Made by a program: the position numbers and the translations under genes
Assembly: GCA_937872925.1 (NCBI GenBank)
Contig: CALMUT010000067.1
Coordinates: 1-64,000 of the forward strand
Origin: an uncultured Myxococcales bacterium
Lineage (GTDB): Bacteria > Myxococcota_A > Polyangia > Polyangiales > Polyangiaceae
Reading direction: 5' to 3'
DNA: 64,000 nt
Part shown: positions 1-8,495 of the stretch, in pieces
Numbering within the stretch: position 1 is the stretch's first letter
Layout of the letters: every line of letters starts with the position of its first letter
Notes under the pieces: model-generated
What the model saw: the letters and a program-made list of their open reading frames with translations, nothing else
What the model was told of the DNA's origin: nothing
Databases searched by the model: none

Positions 1-306
1 GCGAGCGCGGGGGATAGCGACGGTGCGACGCACCGCGCGGGCGCGACGGATAGCGCGGGCGCGACGGACCGCCACGGCACGACGGACTGCGCTGGCGCGA
101 CGGATAACGCTGGCGCGACGGATAACGCTGGCGCGACGGATAGCGCGGGCGCGACGCACCGCGCTGGCGCGACGCACCGCGACGGCGCGACGAGCCGCGC
201 TGGCGCGTCGGATAACGCTGGCGCGACGAACTGCGCCGACGCGGCAATAGGCGCGGACGCGACGAATGGCACGGACACGGTGAACCGCGCCGGCGGGACG
301 AACAGA
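1..306 (+). repeat. 17 x 18-bp in-frame tandem repeat (hexapeptide AGATDN-type)
   Basis: Seventeen 18-bp units run in phase from base 1 to 306 and encode a hexapeptide. The best preserved unit is gctggcgcgacggataac at 91-108 and again at 109-126. The third and fourth codons (Ala-Thr) are the most constant and positions 5-6 vary among D/H/N/S and N/S/R/C. Units become degenerate after about 235. The array may extend left of the window. Confidence 0.9.
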
Positions 307-681
307 GCGGATCCCGCCACGACGGTCAGCGCGACTCAAAGCAGCGTGGGCCGCGCCAGCGCCAGTCGTTATGTTCCCGCCGCACTGAAACGCGCGGTGT
401 GGGAGCGCGACCTGGCTCGCTGTAGCTACGTGGACGGACGCGGTTGCCGCTGCCGGGAAGCGGGCGGGCTCGAGATCCACCACGAGCAGGCGTTCGCAAA
501 AGGCGGCGAGATGACGCTGAATAACCTCACGCTTCGCTGCCGCCCTCACAACGACCTCGCGGCCCAGCAAGACTTCGGTCGCGAGTTCATGATGCGCAAG
601 AAGGGACAAGCGCGGCGGCGATCAAGCGAAAGAGTGGAGCAGGCCCGGCATTTCACGCGGGCCACAAGCAGGCTCGAATGA
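1..681 (+). CDS. HNH endonuclease domain protein, 5' end outside window
   Basis: The reading frame is open from base 1 to a TGA at 679-681, so only the last 226 residues are visible and the start lies upstream of the window. Visible residues 1-102 are 17 tandem hexapeptides close to A-G-A-T-D-N/S/R. Residues about 124-190 form an HNH nuclease domain: it begins YVPAALKRAVWERD, has Cys residues around CSYVDGRGCRC, a core LEIHHEQAFAKGG with tandem His, and ends with RCRPHN. In this phylum such domains often end long proteins with a DUF222-like helical N-terminus; that part cannot be seen here. HNH domains cut DNA with one metal ion, but the target and role of this protein are unknown. The repeat arm is unusual and is described separately. 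Confidence 0.85.
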   Translation, partial: ASAGDSDGATHRAGATDSAGATDRHGTTDCAGATDNAGATDNAGATDSAGATHRAGATHRDGATSRAGASDNAGATNCADAAIGADATNGTDTVNRAGGTNRADPATTVSATQSSVGRASASRYVPAALKRAVWERDLARCSYVDGRGCRCREAGGLEIHHEQAFAKGGEMTLNNLTLRCRPHNDLAAQQDFGREFMMRKKGQARRRSSERVEQARHFTRATSRLE

Positions 682-722
682 GGCCTCGCTCAGACTAAAT
701 CGAACGCACCGCCCTTGAGTTT

Positions 723-1051
723 CCGTCCCGACGCGCCGGCGCGCGTCAACGCGAATGGCGTCGCTCGGCACCGCGCCGCCAATGGGGCGAACCCGCCAAC
801 GTGGCGAACCCGGCGTCGTCAAAGGCGACAACTTGGAGAACCAAACACTGCGGCCAAGTTGCCGTCCCGACGCGCCGGCGCGCGTCAACGCGAATGGCGT
901 CGCTCGGCACCGCGCCGCCAATGGGGCGAACCCGCCAACGTGGCGAACCCGGCGTCGTCAAAGGCGACAACTTGGAGAACCAAACACTGCGGCCAAGTTG
1001 CCGTCCCGACGCGCCGGCGCGCGTCAACGCGAATGGCGTCGCTCGGCACCG
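723..1051. repeat. 139-bp tandem direct repeat, 2.4 copies
   Basis: Copies start at 723, 862 and 1001 (period 139), each beginning ccgtcccgacgcgccggcg. The first two are complete and apparently identical; the third stops matching at about 1051. Because 139 is not a multiple of three, long open frames crossing it are not credible genes. The stretch 682-1105 between the HNH gene and the protease gene holds this array and nothing else that I can recognise. It has no inverted termini or transposase. Confidence 0.9.
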
Positions 1052-1105
1052 GGTGAACAACATGGCGACCTTTCCGCGCGGGAACAACCGCAGGGCGCTG
1101 CTACT

Positions 1106-2236
1106 TCAGAGGCAGTTGTAGATCCCTTTGCCCGGGTCGAAGCCGCATGCATTGCACGACAGCTGCTTGACCTGGTCGTTCTCGCACCACACCACGCTCG
1201 TGCCGTTACAGCGACCCGCGTAAGTTTCGCCATTACATGGGTCGCTGCTGATGCAACCGTAGTAGCCCTCGGCCGCCTTGAACCCGCACACCTTTCCCTC
1301 TTGGGCGCAGTTCTTGGCGTAGACGGTCTGGTTCTCGCACCAGATCACCTCGTTGCCCTCGCAGCTGCCGGCGAAGGTGTGGCCGTAGCACGGGGCGTCG
1401 CCCGAGGTCGGCGGCGGATTGCCCGGCGGCGGATTGCCCGCAGGCGGATTGCTCGGCGGCGGATTGCTCGGCGGCGGATTGCCCGGCGGCGGGTTGCCGG
1501 GGTTGATCCCCAGGAACGACGCGTAGGGATCGACCCGGGTGTCCACTCCGTACTGCTGGCAAAACGCGTCTCCGTAGGACGTCACCCCTGCGACGAACCA
1601 CTCGTTGCCGACTTTCGCAAATGCCGGGCCGCCGCTATCACCGTGACAGGTGTTCTGACCGGGCGACTGGTACATGAACTGCGTCGGCATGATCTGCGTG
1701 AGCGCCATGGTCACGGAGCGCTTGATACCGCCTCCGCCACCGTTGCCGTTGGTATTGCCATATCCGACGAAGGTGACCTGTTTTCCATGCCATCCGCTGT
1801 CCATGCTCGGCAATGTCTTCATGGGCGCCACGGGTGCGTCCGCGCTCAGCGTCACGTAGCCGATGTCGTTGGTGAGTTGCTGCGCGTTGTATCCCGGGTG
1901 CGGCGTCACCGACACCACGGCGATGCTGGCCTCCGCCGCCGACAGACTCGCCCCGATCACGAAGCGCATCTTCGAAGGGTTGACGCCGACCAGGCAGTGC
2001 GCGGCGGTCAGCACGCGGCGCGGAGCAATGAGCGTGCCGGTGCAGTACATGCCACCATAGTGAGTGAGCGCCCCGGGGGGGGGGAACGCGCTCGTCGCCG
2101 TTCCGCCGCCGATGTCGTGGCGCGAAGAATCGGTGTCGGAAGGGGAGCCTGCTTCTTCCTGGCCCGGGGTGGCGGCGCAGCCGAGCGCGAGCCACACCAA
2201 AGCCAGCGCGTAGGAGGCGTGCTTGGGATGGGACAT
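1106..2236 (-). CDS. Secreted trypsin-like serine protease (S1 family) lipoprotein
   Basis: This 376-residue protein starts at the ATG at 2236, which places a lipoprotein signal (VWLALGC, Cys20) at the N-terminus. The S1 triad is complete: His80 in LTAAHC, Asp124 in NDIGYVTL and Ser201 in HGDSGGP. A linker made of repeated NPPPG/NPPPS units follows at about 250-285. Two related Cys-rich modules of about 45 residues end the protein, each starting PC-x-G-x-T and containing V-W/I-WCEN. The enzyme should be anchored to the outer membrane or exported; its substrate is unknown. It diverges from the kinase gene across a 371-bp region containing a minisatellite. An upstream in-frame extension to 2302 is less likely because it would bury the signal peptide. 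Confidence 0.88.
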   Translation of the reverse strand: MSHPKHASYALALVWLALGCAATPGQEEAGSPSDTDSSRHDIGGGTATSAFPPPGALTHYGGMYCTGTLIAPRRVLTAAHCLVGVNPSKMRFVIGASLSAAEASIAVVSVTPHPGYNAQQLTNDIGYVTLSADAPVAPMKTLPSMDSGWHGKQVTFVGYGNTNGNGGGGGIKRSVTMALTQIMPTQFMYQSPGQNTCHGDSGGPAFAKVGNEWFVAGVTSYGDAFCQQYGVDTRVDPYASFLGINPGNPPPGNPPPSNPPPSNPPAGNPPPGNPPPTSGDAPCYGHTFAGSCEGNEVIWCENQTVYAKNCAQEGKVCGFKAAEGYYGCISSDPCNGETYAGRCNGTSVVWCENDQVKQLSCNACGFDPGKGIYNCL

Positions 2237-2400
2237 GGTGTTTTTCCGGCGCGGGCATGAGAGGGAACGCGCACGCAGGGTGAAGACCCCGCCGCCGCGC
2301 AAGCTTGCGAATTCGACGGCATTTCGGTGGGTGAGTGTAGGCGCGGGTGGTCACACTCACGACACTCGCCCGCCCGCCCGGGGTCGCCGGCGGGGTCCAG

Positions 2401-2560
2401 CCCGAAGCCTGCGCCTGCAGCACGAGGCCAGCGCCTCCAGCACGAGGCCAGCGCCTCCAGCACGAGGCCAGCGCCTCCAGCCCGAAGCCTGCGCCTGCAG
2501 CACGAGGCCAGCGCCTCCAGCCCGAAGCCAGCGCCTGCAGCACGAGGCCAGCGCCTGCAG
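2401..2560. repeat. 8 x 20-bp minisatellite in a divergent promoter region
   Basis: Eight head-to-tail 20-bp units, each ending in cag, lie at 2401-2560. Two main variants alternate: cacgaggccagcgcctccag and cccgaagcctgcgcctgcag. They occupy most of the gap between the protease start at 2236 and the kinase start at 2608. There are no unique spacers, so this is not a CRISPR array, and 20 bp does not preserve a reading frame. Apart from the repeat, 2237-2400 and 2561-2607 show nothing I can name. Confidence 0.9.
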
Positions 2561-2607
2561 CAGGGCGGCCATCGGGACGCTGCAGCTGGTAGCCTCGCCT
2601 GGGGCAT

Positions 2608-4449
2608 ATGCTGGAGCCGACTCATCTCGCCCCTGGCAGCGTCGTGGCCGGGGACTATCGCATCCTGCGCGCCCTTGCGCGCGGCGGCATGGGAAGCGTC
2701 TACGTTGCGGAGCAGTTGAGCACTGGCCGGGAACGCGCGCTGAAAGTTCTGCACGCTCAACTGACGCAGCAGGGCGTGATGCGACGGCGCTTTGAACAAG
2801 AAGCGCGGATCGGTGCGAAGATCAAGAGCGAGCACGTGGTGGAAGTCATTGCCGCCGGTGTGGACGACGCCGCGGGCACTCCCTGGCTCGTGATGGAGCT
2901 CCTCGAAGGAGAGGACCTTGCAGACTACTTGAGCCGCACCGGCCCGCTGAGTCCTATGCAGACCGGCGAAATCATCGCGCAGCTGTGTCACGCCCTGGGC
3001 GCTGCCCACGCAGTGGGTGTCGTGCACCGCGATCTAAAACCCGAGAATGTGTTCCTGGCAACGTCGCGCCGCCTGGGCGCGAGCTTTACGGTGAAGGTGC
3101 TCGACTTCGGCATTGCCAAGGTCGTGGCCGAGGCCAAGTCGAACACCACCGACGCGGTGGGCACTCCGCTGTACATGGCCCCGGAGCAAACCAGCGCAGG
3201 ACAGTCCGTCGGTCCGCAAGCGGACGTATGGGCCTTGGGGCTCTTGGTGTTCCACATGCTCACGGGCCGCCCCTACTGGAAAGGCGGCAACACGGGCAGC
3301 TCGTCCGCCATGGCCGTGCTGCGGGAAGTCGTGATCGAACCGCTGGTGACCGCGTCGGAGCGAGCCCAAGCACTGGGCGCTGCCGAGGAGCTCCCGCCGG
3401 GATTCGACGACTGGTTCGCCCGGGCGGTCGCGCGCGAGCCCGCCGATCGTTTCCCCGACGCGGCCCAGGCCTACCGCGCCTTGGCAGCGATCGGGTTTTC
3501 TGGCGGTTCCGACACCGACGCCCTCGCCGCCACCCAGCCCCTGGACGCGGCGGCTGCCTTTGCGCCAACCATGAACCTCTCGGACGCGGCGACGGGCAAT
3601 GCCGCACTCACCCCGGACGCGGCGACGGGCAATGCCGCACTCACCCCGGACGCGGCGACGGGCAATGCCGCACTCACCCCGTCACCACTGAGCCGCACCG
3701 AAGACCCCGTCGACACGCTTTCCGCCGCCGGCGCGGGGCGCTTCCCGTGGCTGGGCGCGGCAGGGCTCGGGGCAGCGATTGTAGGCGGCTTGGTTTGGTG
3801 GGGCACAACCCGCAAACCGCCGGACGCACCGAGTCGCGCGGAAACGACCCGCAGCGCTTCGGTAACCACTGCGAGCCACGCAACCTCCGCTGCGCCGGCG
3901 CCTGCTCCGGGCAATGCCGCCAGCGCAAGTCGAGGACCACTGGTGCACGTATGCGGCTCCGACGAAGGCCAAGGGGATCGCACTCGATGCAAGGAACCGT
4001 CCTTCCCTTGGTGCAACAAGCAGGGACGCTTTGTCGCGTGTTGCAGCAAGAGCTTGGTGCCCTCGGGCAGCAGCGGTGCCTGCGAGTGCGCGCCGGGGGG
4101 CGCGGTATCCGATGAAGCAATCGCCGGGGGCTGTCCGAAAGCCAAGGGCGTCCAAGGCCTGCCAAAGGGCGTCGTGCAGGCCGTGATCAAGACCGCCACA
4201 ACAGAGATGCGTGACTGCTACGTGCGCGAGTTGGAGAAGAACCAAGTACTCAGCGGCCAGATCGAGCTCGGCATGGAGATCACGCCCTGGGGTGACGTCT
4301 TCGACGCCCGCATCCGCAATTCTTCCTTGCCCAATCCCCGCGCCCAGGAGTGTGTGCTCGCTGTGGTGCGCAATCTCCGCTTCCCGCCAATCCACGGCGG
4401 CGGCACTGTGAAGATCGGGTACCCGGTCCGCTTCGAGCTTGCGAAGTGA
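2608..4449 (+). CDS. Membrane Ser/Thr protein kinase with AgmX/PglI-like C-terminal domain
   Basis: This is a 613-residue Hanks-type kinase. The kinase domain occupies about residues 16-290 with Gly-loop ARGGMGSVY, ATP lysine K46 in ALKVL, catalytic D142 in VVHRDLKPEN, D166 in the DFG motif, and GTPLYMAPEQ in the activation loop. A low-complexity Ala-rich linker holds three identical copies of DAATGNAALTP. One transmembrane helix lies at about 381-400 (GAAGLGAAIVGGLVWW). The outer part has a Cys-containing segment (about 430-500), then a domain at about 515-613 with MRDCYVRELEKN and GQIELGMEI typical of AgmX/PglI C-terminal domains. It probably phosphorylates cytosolic partners in response to an envelope signal. 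The upstream minisatellite may affect its expression. Confidence 0.9.
   Translation: MLEPTHLAPGSVVAGDYRILRALARGGMGSVYVAEQLSTGRERALKVLHAQLTQQGVMRRRFEQEARIGAKIKSEHVVEVIAAGVDDAAGTPWLVMELLEGEDLADYLSRTGPLSPMQTGEIIAQLCHALGAAHAVGVVHRDLKPENVFLATSRRLGASFTVKVLDFGIAKVVAEAKSNTTDAVGTPLYMAPEQTSAGQSVGPQADVWALGLLVFHMLTGRPYWKGGNTGSSSAMAVLREVVIEPLVTASERAQALGAAEELPPGFDDWFARAVAREPADRFPDAAQAYRALAAIGFSGGSDTDALAATQPLDAAAAFAPTMNLSDAATGNAALTPDAATGNAALTPDAATGNAALTPSPLSRTEDPVDTLSAAGAGRFPWLGAAGLGAAIVGGLVWWGTTRKPPDAPSRAETTRSASVTTASHATSAAPAPAPGNAASASRGPLVHVCGSDEGQGDRTRCKEPSFPWCNKQGRFVACCSKSLVPSGSSGACECAPGGAVSDEAIAGGCPKAKGVQGLPKGVVQAVIKTATTEMRDCYVRELEKNQVLSGQIELGMEITPWGDVFDARIRNSSLPNPRAQECVLAVVRNLRFPPIHGGGTVKIGYPVRFELAK
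3583..3681 (+). repeat. 3 x 33-bp perfect in-frame repeat inside the kinase gene
   Basis: Three consecutive 33-bp units starting gacgcggcgacgggcaatg encode DAATGNAALTP three times in the juxtamembrane linker of the kinase. The copies look identical at DNA level, so the array is recent or kept uniform by conversion. Confidence 0.9.
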
Positions 4450-4551
4450 ACACCACACCGGGATGCGACTTCTCTAGTGGCGTTCGCCTAGGCCGAAAGG
4501 CCCCCACTGAAACGCCCGCGCTACCGTTCAGGGGATTAGCGGACAAGGAGA

Positions 4552-5484
4552 TCACCGAGGAGCCGCCCGCGCATGGGCTTTCTGCGGCGGGCGTGGCACT
4601 CCGAGCTGCCGGTCGTGCCAGAGCAGCATGGCCAGGGTACCGACTTCGCGTAGCCAGGGTTGGTTGTGAGGGCCAGGGAGGACAGACAGTGTGTTGGGCA
4701 CGTCGAGCTTATCTAGCTCCTTGCTCAACACCTCGTTGGCCTTCTTGTAGGGGTCTGCGCTGCTCGTGCCCATGCGGATCGAGCGTGGCCCGACGCGGCG
4801 GATCGCTTCCGCCAGCCTCTTCGCGTAGATCAAGGCCGTCGGAGCTCCGAAAGCAGACTGTACGCCGCCGAAACTACCAAAGAGCTCGGGCTTGCGTAGA
4901 AACGTCTCGATGCCGACGTAGCCACCGAGGGAACAACCATCGAGACCGGTGAACTCGGGACCGGATCCGATGTTTGCTTTCTCGCGCGCGGCCGGCAAGA
5001 GCGTCTGTTCGATCCAATCCGCATAGCGATCGATCGTCTTGGCGGCTGGCTGCATCTTGTAGGGATTCGGGGTGACGGGGCAGAGCAACGCCATGCCCCC
5101 GAACGGCTTCTGACTGAGACTCCTATTGACCTGCGCCAGGTGATCGTCAGTGAAATAGCGCAACTTGGGCAGCGCCCGCTCCACCGGCAAGGCCCGTAGC
5201 CGGTCGTAGCTCGTCACCAGACCGTAGCGATCGCCCCAAGCGTGGATCCCGAGCAACTCGTTGCCGGTTTCACCCAGACCGTGCAATAGGACCAGCACGC
5301 GCAGCCTCGTTCCGGAACTGATGTGCTTCGGCACCAAGAGCAAGCTGCGCCGAGCCAGGCGCTTGTCGCCGTCGAGCAGCAAGTCATGCATGACGAGCTG
5401 GTCACTTTTCGGCGTGGTGGCGAGAGCGCACGGTGAAGCAAGCGCCACCGCGCCGGATGCCAGAATGAACTCGCGCCGCTCCAC
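4552..5484 (-). CDS. Alpha/beta hydrolase, putative exported esterase
   Basis: This 310-residue protein begins MERREFILASGAVALA, a Tat-like or Sec signal peptide. The fold is an esterase-type alpha/beta hydrolase: oxyanion-region motif LVLLHGLGETGNE (about 64-76), nucleophile Ser185 in GLDGCSLGG, and a likely catalytic His at about 273 in PGPHNQPW. The acid is probably an Asp near SSADPYKK. Family members hydrolyse carboxylic esters; the substrate cannot be inferred. The gene diverges from the HupE/UreJ-like gene, with a 17-bp perfect dyad between them. It is tail to tail with the kinase gene. Confidence 0.8.
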   Translation of the reverse strand: MERREFILASGAVALASPCALATTPKSDQLVMHDLLLDGDKRLARRSLLLVPKHISSGTRLRVLVLLHGLGETGNELLGIHAWGDRYGLVTSYDRLRALPVERALPKLRYFTDDHLAQVNRSLSQKPFGGMALLCPVTPNPYKMQPAAKTIDRYADWIEQTLLPAAREKANIGSGPEFTGLDGCSLGGYVGIETFLRKPELFGSFGGVQSAFGAPTALIYAKRLAEAIRRVGPRSIRMGTSSADPYKKANEVLSKELDKLDVPNTLSVLPGPHNQPWLREVGTLAMLLWHDRQLGVPRPPQKAHARAAPR

Positions 5485-5523
5485 AAGTTTGGTCTAGCAC
5501 AGCTGCGCATCGCGGGATGAGAA

Positions 5524-5540
5524 GCACGCACGGTGCGTGC
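5524..5540. promoter_or_regulatory. Perfect 17-bp dyad between divergent genes (candidate operator)
   Basis: The arms GCACGCAC and GTGCGTGC flank a single central base. The dyad lies in the 141-bp space between the divergent esterase (start 5484) and HupE/UreJ-like gene (start 5626), a position suited to a regulator controlling both. No regulator gene is adjacent. Confidence 0.5.
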
Positions 5541-5625
5541 AGACACGCCACAGCGGCGCTGGCCCTGTGTGCATGGGCGCAGCGGCCTTGGCAGCGTTCG
5601 CTTTCGCGAGTATCTCTGGTCGCCA

Positions 5626-6729
5626 ATGCGTCGCGCCAGTTGGCCCCCCCTGCTACTGCTCTTGGTGGCGTGCGCGCTTTTTGCACAACAAGCAGCCGCA
5701 CACCAACGTGGCCGAAGCTTCTGCAGCGTGCGCACGGTGCCCGGCGGCATTGATGTCACCATGGAGACAGCCGGCGTTCACTTGGTGCCGATTTTGGGGC
5801 TGTCCGAGAAGAAGCCGTCGGACCGGGAGTTGCTCGGCGCACGAGACCGACTGATGCAGCAGCTCGAAGACCGCGTGCAGCCGCGCACGCCCACGGGTCC
5901 GTGTCGCTTCCGCGCGGGCCCGCTCGAAATTGTGACCCTCGACAGCGAGCGCGGCGTGAGTGCCACGGTCCATTTCGACTGTGACGGCGGTCCGGTCACC
6001 CTGCGCAATACCTTCGGCATGGATGTCGAGCCAGCGAGCGAGATCGTCTGCGCTATCGACGGCGCCGCGTGGGTGTACCGCATTGGCCTCGAAGAACGTG
6101 AGGTCGGAACCCCACCGACGCTGGCAGCCACTTTCGCGGGCTTCGTGCGCTCCGGCGCCGGGCACGTGCTCTCGGGCATCGACCACGTATTGTTCGTGCT
6201 GCTCTTGCTGATCGCAGCTGCGCGGGCGGCTCAGACGCAACTGTTCAAATCGGGGATCCGCGATGTCACGTTGATCGTGACCGGATTCACCCTCGGTCAC
6301 TCTGTGACTTTGATCGCGGCTGGCCTTGGCTGGGTGCAAGTCAACCCGCGTCTGACTGAGAGCCTGATCGCCCTGAGCATCGTTGCCATCGGCGTAGAGA
6401 ACGTAGTTCGCGAGCAGCCGCGCATGCGCATGCTCGCGGCTAGCATCTTCGGCCTGGTACACGGCTTTGGTTTCGCAAGCGTGCTCGCCGAAACGGCGCT
6501 ACCTGCACGCGGACAGGTCGGTGCGTTGATCAGCTTCAATATCGGCGTAGAGCTGGCCCAGCTCGGGATCGTGCTGTGCGTATTCCCGCTTTTGTGGTGG
6601 GCCGCAAAGCGTGACTTCTATGAACGAAACTTAGCACGACCGCTGAGCCTGAGCATGGCAGCGCTCGGCTCGATCTGGTTTTCAAAGCGTGCCTTTGATC
6701 TTTCGTTCTGGCCCTGGCTTGGGGGGTAG
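5626..6729 (+). CDS. HupE/UreJ_2-family membrane protein
   Basis: The ATG at 5626 gives a 367-residue protein starting with a clear signal peptide (RRASWPPLLLLLVACALFAQQAAA). The first half is a periplasmic domain of about 150 residues. The second half has about six membrane helices with the family signatures GIDHVLFVLLLL (about 183-195), TLGHSVTL and GLVHGFGFAS, whose His residues may bind metal. HupE/UreJ relatives are proposed nickel or cobalt permeases, but this two-part version with an exported N-terminal domain is common near unrelated genes and its substrate is uncertain. The longer reading from 5533 is rejected because it places 31 residues before the signal peptide. Confidence 0.8.
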   Translation: MRRASWPPLLLLLVACALFAQQAAAHQRGRSFCSVRTVPGGIDVTMETAGVHLVPILGLSEKKPSDRELLGARDRLMQQLEDRVQPRTPTGPCRFRAGPLEIVTLDSERGVSATVHFDCDGGPVTLRNTFGMDVEPASEIVCAIDGAAWVYRIGLEEREVGTPPTLAATFAGFVRSGAGHVLSGIDHVLFVLLLLIAAARAAQTQLFKSGIRDVTLIVTGFTLGHSVTLIAAGLGWVQVNPRLTESLIALSIVAIGVENVVREQPRMRMLAASIFGLVHGFGFASVLAETALPARGQVGALISFNIGVELAQLGIVLCVFPLLWWAAKRDFYERNLARPLSLSMAALGSIWFSKRAFDLSFWPWLGG

Positions 6730-6731
6730 TG

Positions 6732-6746
6732 AGATCGGGGCGATCT
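6732..6746. terminator. Short hairpin between convergent genes
   Basis: agatcg-ggg-cgatct forms a perfect 6-bp stem with a 3-base loop, three bases after the HupE-like stop and before the stop of the convergent histidine kinase. There is no T-run, so termination activity is only suggested by position. Confidence 0.35.
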
Positions 6747-6766
6747 GTTGCCTACGACTCAGCCCA

Positions 6767-8341
6767 CTAACTGTCGCCATTCTGTGAGGCCCGCGCGATG
6801 ATTTCCGCCAGTGCGGAAGCCGTGAACGGCTTTTCCAAGAAGCGCTCTGGATCGACCACCACACCACGGCGGTCGAGGGCATCTCCCGGGTACCCAGACA
6901 TGAATACGACGTTCCGAGCGCCCACTTTGCGCGCAAGGGTCGGTCCGTCCATCTCAGGCATCACCACATCAGTAAGCATGAGCTCGAAGCTATCCACGAA
7001 GCCGGGTTCACGCGCGAGTACTTCGCTCGGTCCTGCGACTGCGATCACCTCGTGGCCAGCATCTTGTAGCGCGCGCACCACGACGGAGCGCACCGCATCA
7101 TCGTCTTCGACGACGAGGATGCGAACTTTGCGGGTGGCGACTGGAGGCGCGGGCTTCTCCGTCTTCGCTTGTGCCTCGGTCAAAATCGGCCAGTACACAT
7201 CGAAAGTGGTGCCGCTTTCTGGACCGTCTTTCACTTCGATGCTGCCACCGGATTGGGTGACAATACCAAACACCGTCGCGAGACCGAGTCCCGTGCCCTC
7301 GCCGGGGCCTTTGCTGGTGAAGAAGGGCTCGAAGATCCGCTCTCGAAGTTGCGGTGAGATGCCCGCGCCGGAATCCGTGACTGAGAGGCACAGATACTCC
7401 GTTTGGTCTCGCTGCAGCTGAGTGGTCTCGATCGTGATACGACCGCCGTCCGGCATCGCGTCCCGGGCGTTGACGGCAAGGTTCAAGATCACCTGGGTAA
7501 ACTGGCCCGGGTCGCCCTGAATCAACCCCAGGTCGGCCTGGAGCTGCAGCTCCAGTTGCACGTCTTCTCCCAGCAGCCGGTGCAACATGCCCGCCGCTTC
7601 CTCAACGTATTCGTTGGGGGACATCACCTGCGGCCGTGTCACAGGGCGGCGACGACTAAACGCAAGTAGCTGTCGGGTGAGGTCTGCTGCGCGGTGGCTG
7701 GCGACGGCGATCTCCTCCAGAGTCTCGCTACCACTGCCCGCTCGGCGCATCAGATCGACGCTACCGATGATCACGGTTAGGAGGTTGTTGAAGTCGTGGG
7801 CGATGCCTCCCGCGAGCCTCCCCAGGCTCTCCATCCTTTCGGATTGTGAAAGGCGACGCCTGAGCTCGGATTCCTCGGCCAGAGCGCGTGCTCGCTCCGT
7901 GACGTCACGGATAACCGCGAGGATCTCACCGGGCCCCAGGCGCGTCACGCTCACCTCGACGCTGACGGCAGTTCCATCTGCGTGCCGCAGTTGACGCTCG
8001 ATGACGTAGCGGTCTTGGTCGCGAAGCCGCGCCAGCTGCATCGGGTTATCACCGAGATCCGCGATGCCCTCGCTGACGGACATGCCGAGGATTTGCTCCC
8101 GTGAGTACCCCAGCATGGAGCACAGTCGTTCGTTTACTTCGAGGGGACGCGCAGCGTCGTCCATGATCATGATCCCGTCGCCTGCCGCCTCGAAGAGACG
8201 CTGGTAGCGAGACGCCGTGCGCCGCAGCTCACTCAAATCTCCTGGCTCGACGCTGACATCGCCCCCCACTCGCCCACCGCCCACGGGGGAGCTCGCGCCG
8301 CTTCTGTCAGCTGGAGGCATCGCCGAATCGTGCCCTTTCAT
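6767..8341 (-). CDS. Hybrid PAS sensor histidine kinase with receiver domain
   Basis: This cytosolic protein has, in order, a PAS domain (about 45-150, FEAAGDGIMIMDDAARPLE), a HisKA domain with H-box GGIAHDFNNLLT (phospho-acceptor His about 183), an HATPase domain with N-box NLAVNARDAM and G-boxes DSGAGI and GTGLGLATV, and a C-terminal receiver (VVEDDDAVRS, phospho-acceptor Asp in LTDVVMPEMDG, KPF). The order resembles CckA-type hybrid kinases. There are no membrane helices, so the signal is probably internal and read by PAS. No response-regulator gene is adjacent. The start is uncertain: ATG at 8341 or 8320 are both possible, and a longer frame to 8440 has no support. Confidence 0.88.
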   Translation of the reverse strand: MKGHDSAMPPADRSGASSPVGGGRVGGDVSVEPGDLSELRRTASRYQRLFEAAGDGIMIMDDAARPLEVNERLCSMLGYSREQILGMSVSEGIADLGDNPMQLARLRDQDRYVIERQLRHADGTAVSVEVSVTRLGPGEILAVIRDVTERARALAEESELRRRLSQSERMESLGRLAGGIAHDFNNLLTVIIGSVDLMRRAGSGSETLEEIAVASHRAADLTRQLLAFSRRRPVTRPQVMSPNEYVEEAAGMLHRLLGEDVQLELQLQADLGLIQGDPGQFTQVILNLAVNARDAMPDGGRITIETTQLQRDQTEYLCLSVTDSGAGISPQLRERIFEPFFTSKGPGEGTGLGLATVFGIVTQSGGSIEVKDGPESGTTFDVYWPILTEAQAKTEKPAPPVATRKVRILVVEDDDAVRSVVVRALQDAGHEVIAVAGPSEVLAREPGFVDSFELMLTDVVMPEMDGPTLARKVGARNVVFMSGYPGDALDRRGVVVDPERFLEKPFTASALAEIIARASQNGDS

Positions 8342-8495
8342 TCGTCGAAAGTCATCGCTGGCCCATTCGACAGGTCTGGCAAGCAGGTCCCGGCAAGCTG
8401 GCAACCCGGTGGGAGGCCGATGACGCTCGCGGCGGCACACCCAAACTACCCAAAAAAGGCCTCAGGATCGGCGTTGTCAGGCGCGCTTGCCATGG

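Noticed and set aside
23-250. Arg/Ala-rich 75-codon frame at the left edge
   Set aside because: It is the +1 frame of the 18-bp repeat inside the HNH gene; the HNH frame is open from base 1.
755-2260. Long plus-strand open frame across the 139-bp repeat and the protease
   Set aside because: It runs antisense to the protease, which has a complete catalytic triad and signal peptide, and crosses a repeat that does not keep frame.
2401-2560. Possible CRISPR array
   Set aside because: The 20-bp units are contiguous with no unique spacers, and no cas genes are nearby.
2008-3027. Minus-strand open frame over the minisatellite and the kinase start
   Set aside because: It overlaps both the protease and the kinase domain and has no recognisable domain; GC-rich antisense shadow.
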